Positions 60,908 to 64,000 of a stretch of DNA of 64,000 bases are shown one piece after another; positions within the stretch are counted from its first letter, which is position 1; every line of letters starts with the position of its first letter. The notes beneath the pieces are model-generated. The model had not been told where the DNA came from, made no database searches, and saw only the letters and a list, made by a program, of their open reading frames with translations. This stretch comes from Aestuariivita sp. (GTDB lineage Bacteria; Pseudomonadota; Alphaproteobacteria; Rhodobacterales; Rhodobacteraceae), in assembly GCA_018401465.1 (NCBI GenBank), contig JAGYKE010000004.1:1767857-1831856 (forward strand), written 5' to 3'. A program made the translations under genes and the position numbers.

Positions 60908-62881
60908 TCACTTGCCGGCCCGGTTGGCGATCAGGTCCTCGACGACCGACGGATCGGCCAGCGTCGAGGTGTCGCCCAGCGCGCCGAAATCGTTCTCGGC
61001 GATCTTGCGCAGGATGCGGCGCATGATCTTGCCCGACCGCGTCTTGGGCAGGCCCGGCGCCCACTGGATCACGTCCGGGCTGGCGATGGGCCCGATTTCC
61101 GTGCGCACCCAGGCGCGCAGTTCCTTGCGCAGGTCTTCCGTGGGTTCGACCCCGTTCATCAGCGTGACATAGCAATAAATGCCCTGTCCCTTGATCTCGT
61201 GCGGGTAGCCGACCACGGCGGCCTCGGCCACGGCGACATGTGCAACCAGCGCGCTTTCGACTTCCGCCGTGCCCATCCGGTGGCCCGAAACGTTGATGAC
61301 GTCATCGACGCGGCCGGTGATCCAGTAATCTCCATCCGCATCGCGGCGGCAGCCGTCGCCCGAGAAGTAGTAGCCCTTGTAATCGGCGAAATAGGTCTTC
61401 TCGAACCGGTCGTGATCGCCCCAGACGGTGCGCATCTGGCCGGGCCAGCTGTCCTTGATCGCAAGCACCCCTTCGGTGGGCGAGGTGTGGATCTCCGCAC
61501 CCGACTGCGGGTCGAGCACGACAGGCACGACCCCGAAGAAAGGCTTCATCGCGCTGCCGGGCTTCGTCGCATGGGCGCCGGGCAGGGGGGTCAGCAGGTG
61601 GCCGCCGGTTTCCGTCTGCCACCAGGTGTCCACGATGGGGCAACGGCCCTTGCCCACGACGTCGTTGTACCAGTTCCACGCCTCGGGGTTGATGGGTTCG
61701 CCCACGGTGCCGAGGATGCGCAGCGACGACAGATCGCACTTGGTGACGTAATCCGTGCCCTGGCCCATCAGCGCGCGGATCGCGGTGGGGGCGGTGTAGA
61801 ACTGGTTCACCTTGTGCTTTTCGCAGACCTGCCAGAAGCGGCTTGCGTCGGGCCAGGTCGGCACGCCTTCGAACATCAGCGTGGTCGCGCCGTTCGCAAG
61901 CGGGCCATAGACGATATAGCTGTGGCCGGTGACCCAGCCCACATCCGCCGTGCACCAGTAGATGTCGCCTTCCTGATAATCGAAGGTGATCTCGTGCGTC
62001 AGTGCGGCATAGACGAGATAGCCGCCGGTGGTGTGCACAACGCCCTTGGGCTGCCCGGTGGAGCCCGAGGTATACAGGATGAAGAGCGGGTCTTCCGCGT
62101 TCATCTCGGCCGGCGCGCAGTAATCGTCGGCCTCGAGCGCCATCTCGTTGTAGTCGAAGTCGCGCCCGTCGACCCAGGTGGTCTGGTCGCCGGTGCGGCG
62201 CACCACAAGGCACTTGCAGTCATGCATCACATGCAAAAGCGCGGCGTCGGTGTTGGATTTGAGCGGCGTCTTGCGGCCGCCGCGCGGGGCGTGGTCGGCG
62301 GTGATCACCAGCTTGGCGTCGCAGCCATTGATGCGCGCGGCCAGTGCGTCGGGCGAAAAGCCCGCGAAAACGATGGAATGAATGGCGCCGATCCGCGCGC
62401 AGGCGAGCATCGCATAGGCGGCTTCCGGGATCATCGGCAGATAGATCACCACGCGGTCGCCCCGGCGAATGCCGAGGCTTTCGAGGATGTTCGCCATCCG
62501 GCAGACGCTGCGGTGCAGTTCCGCATAGGTGATGTGCTTGGCCGGTTCGTTCGGATCATCGGGCTCGAAGATGATCGCGGTCTGGTCGCCGCGGGTGGCC
62601 AGATGGCGGTCGATGCAATTGGCGCTGACGTTGAGCGTGCCGTCCTCGAACCACTTGATCGCAACCTCGCCCAGCTTGAAGCTGGCGTCCTTCACCTTGG
62701 TATAGGGCTTGATCCAGTCGATCCGCTTGCCATGTTCCCCCCAGAACGTCTCGGGGTCCGAGATCGAGGCGGCGTACATCGCGTCGTACTTCGCGGCGTC
62801 GACATGGGCCTTGGCGACGATGTCGGCGGAGGGCGGATAGACGGTGGCGCCGGAGTTGGCGGTTTGCGCGGAATCGCTCAT
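60908..62881 (-). CDS. acs: Acetyl-CoA synthetase
   Basis: 657 residues. AMP-forming ligase making acetyl-CoA from acetate, ATP and CoA. Core motifs: [12 protein letters not shown] (phosphate loop), [25 protein letters not shown], and near the C-terminus [12 protein letters not shown], whose Lys is the regulatory acetylation site in the family. Full length. It heads the acetate block, with a 457-bp upstream region holding direct-repeat motifs. Confidence 0.97.
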   Translation of the reverse strand: MSDSAQTANSGATVYPPSADIVAKAHVDAAKYDAMYAASISDPETFWGEHGKRIDWIKPYTKVKDASFKLGEVAIKWFEDGTLNVSANCIDRHLATRGDQTAIIFEPDDPNEPAKHITYAELHRSVCRMANILESLGIRRGDRVVIYLPMIPEAAYAMLACARIGAIHSIVFAGFSPDALAARINGCDAKLVITADHAPRGGRKTPLKSNTDAALLHVMHDCKCLVVRRTGDQTTWVDGRDFDYNEMALEADDYCAPAEMNAEDPLFILYTSGSTGQPKGVVHTTGGYLVYAALTHEITFDYQEGDIYWCTADVGWVTGHSYIVYGPLANGATTLMFEGVPTWPDASRFWQVCEKHKVNQFYTAPTAIRALMGQGTDYVTKCDLSSLRILGTVGEPINPEAWNWYNDVVGKGRCPIVDTWWQTETGGHLLTPLPGAHATKPGSAMKPFFGVVPVVLDPQSGAEIHTSPTEGVLAIKDSWPGQMRTVWGDHDRFEKTYFADYKGYYFSGDGCRRDADGDYWITGRVDDVINVSGHRMGTAEVESALVAHVAVAEAAVVGYPHEIKGQGIYCYVTLMNGVEPTEDLRKELRAWVRTEIGPIASPDVIQWAPGLPKTRSGKIMRRILRKIAENDFGALGDTSTLADPSVVEDLIANRAGK

Positions 62882-63338
62882 TCGGGGTTCCTTCCAAAGG
62901 CTTCGAGTGTGCCCTTGCGGGCGGACGGCCGGAGGAAACGTCGCGCAATCTCCCCCGCGCGCATCATACCACCAGTTGAAAATAAGGGAATAAACTATGG
63001 AATTTATTGGATTTGCTTGTAAATATTTTTCGCTGCACTGCAGATTTTTGTAAATTTACGCTGGGGCATCGGAAAATTTCCCAATCAGACAAGGCGATCC
63101 GGTGTCAACGCTGCCCGTGCAATCTCTGCCCGGTCCTTGGGCAAAGTGCCGCCGATTGCGGCACAAGGGGGTGTGACATATTGCGCCGCACCTCTTGAAT
63201 GGCCCTGTTCCGGTTCAAGAGGCCTGGGGTCCGAGTCGCCTTGCCGCCGCTGCCCGATGCCATCATCGCGGCCCATGCGGTGGCCTCCGACGCTGTGGAA
63301 TGCGATTGCCCCTGCGACAAGCCCGCGCTCTGCGCGGT
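62882..63338. other. 457-bp non-coding region upstream of acs
   Basis: No gene is supported here. It contains the acs leader and an AT-rich stretch with direct repeats TTGTAAAT at 63017-63024 and 63048-63055, 31 bp apart, the second inside a perfect palindrome GTAAATTTAC (63050-63059). A 9-bp inverted repeat, CCTCTTGAA with TTCAAGAGG (63191-63222), lies further right. Short open frames across it lack coding signals. Confidence 0.7.
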
Positions 63339-63791
63339 TCAGGGCGCTTCGGGGCAGCGGAGCGGCTTGATATCCAGAAGCGGCGTGCCGTCGACGAAGT
63401 CGAGCCCGCGCACCACTACCTCGGCCCCCTCGACCCGCACCAGCGCGACCCGCGACAGCCCGATCGGGTTGGGCCGGACGGGCGAACGCAGCGAAAACGT
63501 CCCCGTCGGCTGGGGCCGCCCGTGCGGGGCCTGCGTCACGAGATCCCGGCGGCTCTGGTCGAGCCAATAGAGCACCTCGATCCGCGCCACGTCCTCCAGC
63601 CCCGCCAGCGCCGGTGCCCATTCGGGGTTCAGGACAATGCGGCATTCGGGCCCGTCCTCGCGCCCCTGACGCGGGCAGTCGGCGCGGGTGGCATAGGGGG
63701 TGCGGATCACGCCGATGAAGCGCAGCCGCGCGTCGTCGGCCTCGGGCAGGTCGATGCGTGTCTCGCCCGGGCGGATGCCTGCGCCACTCAT
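63339..63791 (-). CDS. trmO: tRNA (N6-threonylcarbamoyl-A37)-methyltransferase TrmO-like
   Basis: 150 residues. The TsaA/TrmO beta-barrel is recognised by LRFIGVIRTPYATRADCPRQ, RIEVLYWLDQSRRD and the conserved SVRPNPIGLSR-like stretch (RSPVRPNPIGLSRVALV) and DGTPLLDIKPL. The family uses SAM to methylate t6A37 in some tRNAs. The start overlaps the stop of the agmatine deiminase gene (ATGA). Confidence 0.92.
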   Translation of the reverse strand: MSGAGIRPGETRIDLPEADDARLRFIGVIRTPYATRADCPRQGREDGPECRIVLNPEWAPALAGLEDVARIEVLYWLDQSRRDLVTQAPHGRPQPTGTFSLRSPVRPNPIGLSRVALVRVEGAEVVVRGLDFVDGTPLLDIKPLRCPEAP

Positions 63792-64000
63792 GCCGCGCCC
63801 GCCGGGATGAGCGGTTCTTGCTGCGTGATGCAGTGGATGCCGCCGCCGCCACCGGCCAGCGTGGTGATATCCACCTGAACCACCTCGCGGCCCGGAAAGG
63901 CGCCGGCAATGATGTCGCGGGCGGCGTCATCCTGCGGGACGCCATAGCGGGGCATCACGATGCCGCCATTGGCGATGTAAAAATTCACATAGGACAGGCA
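63788..64000 (-). CDS. aguA: Agmatine deiminase family protein, partial
   Basis: Only the C-terminal end is in the window: the frame is open to the right edge. It carries SYVNFYIANGGIVMPRYG and AGGGGGIHCITQQEPL. The Cys of GGIHCIT is the active-site nucleophile in this family. Converts agmatine to N-carbamoylputrescine in polyamine metabolism; peptidylarginine deiminases are related. A GTG at 63988 lies inside the gene and is not the true start. Confidence 0.9.
   Translation of the reverse strand, partial: CLSYVNFYIANGGIVMPRYGVPQDDAARDIIAGAFPGREVVQVDITTLAGGGGGIHCITQQEPLIPAGAA

Noticed and set aside
63105-63320. Short minus-strand frame and possible tRNA-like sequence upstream of acs
   Set aside because: No cloverleaf can be drawn; the 9-bp inverted repeat is a simple hairpin and the frame has no start context or family.

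Overview
The window is a stretch of GC-rich alphaproteobacterial chromosome, most likely order Rhodobacterales (Roseobacter/Paracoccus group). This rests on gene content: an aerobic cobaltochelatase CobS/CobT locus beside a J-domain protein and BolA, a CarD regulator next to FdxA, a RutR/PreTA reductive pyrimidine pathway, a broken-up his cluster, and many small families typical of the group (DUF4389, DUF427, YHS, DUF4212). No IS element, prophage, integrase or CRISPR array is visible. Genes are densely packed, many with 1-4 nt start/stop overlaps, and most long antisense reading frames are high-GC shadows.

Layout. 1-4.5 kb: a ClC antiporter running in from the left edge, then two tandem paralogous RTX calcium-binding proteins, the first with a 24-bp in-frame minisatellite. 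4.5-11.5 kb: a minus-strand block with DUF427, aminopeptidase P, cobT, a racemase-like pseudoenzyme, cobS and a J-domain protein, facing bolA. 11.5-19.1 kb: housekeeping and accessory genes (thioesterase, IMPACT, PepF) and a two-gene DNA repair unit of ATP-dependent ligase plus MBL exonuclease. 19.2-24.2 kb: plus-strand TPR protein, Suv3-like helicase, S4 protein, FdxA and CarD. 24.2-26.1 kb: divergent late cobalamin genes (ribazoletransferase and DMB phosphoribosyltransferase). 26.1-27.8 kb: Lrp regulator divergent from 4-hydroxyphenylpyruvate dioxygenase. 27.8-36 kb: an orphan PilM/GspL-PilP/GspC-like fusion, SIMPL protein, MetY, an ABC membrane domain without ATPase, a glycosyltransferase-like protein and an outer-membrane barrel. 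36.1-38.7 kb: tRNA-Tyr, RlmB and small proteins. 38.7-42.4 kb: hisE-hisF-hisA and hisH-hisB on the minus strand, separated by a plus-strand DUF2147 gene.

42.5-53.4 kb is the best-defined accessory unit: reductive pyrimidine catabolism. PreT/PreA reduce uracil or thymine, the dihydropyrimidinase opens the ring and a Zn amidohydrolase removes the carbamoyl group. A THI5/NMT1-type ABC importer follows on the same strand and a strong UUCG-loop terminator closes the run. RutR sits in the middle on the opposite strand, with a near-consensus RutR palindrome in front of the catabolic run and a weaker one in front of preT. Two small unassigned proteins are embedded in the operon.

53.5-62.9 kb is an acetate-assimilation block on the minus strand: Acs, adenylate kinase, DUF4212, ActP-type symporter, a cNMP/CBS/nucleotidyltransferase (DUF294) protein, a small membrane protein and a membrane sensor fused to a DEDDh exonuclease. 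Adenylate kinase there plausibly recycles the AMP made by Acs. The right edge has TrmO and the C-terminal end of an agmatine deiminase.

The observations most worth following are the racemase-family protein without either catalytic cysteine between cobS and cobT, the PilM/PilP-like fusion, the membrane sensor-exonuclease of the acetate block, the RutR operators with the unknown small proteins of the pyrimidine operon, and an intergenic hairpin repeat present twice.
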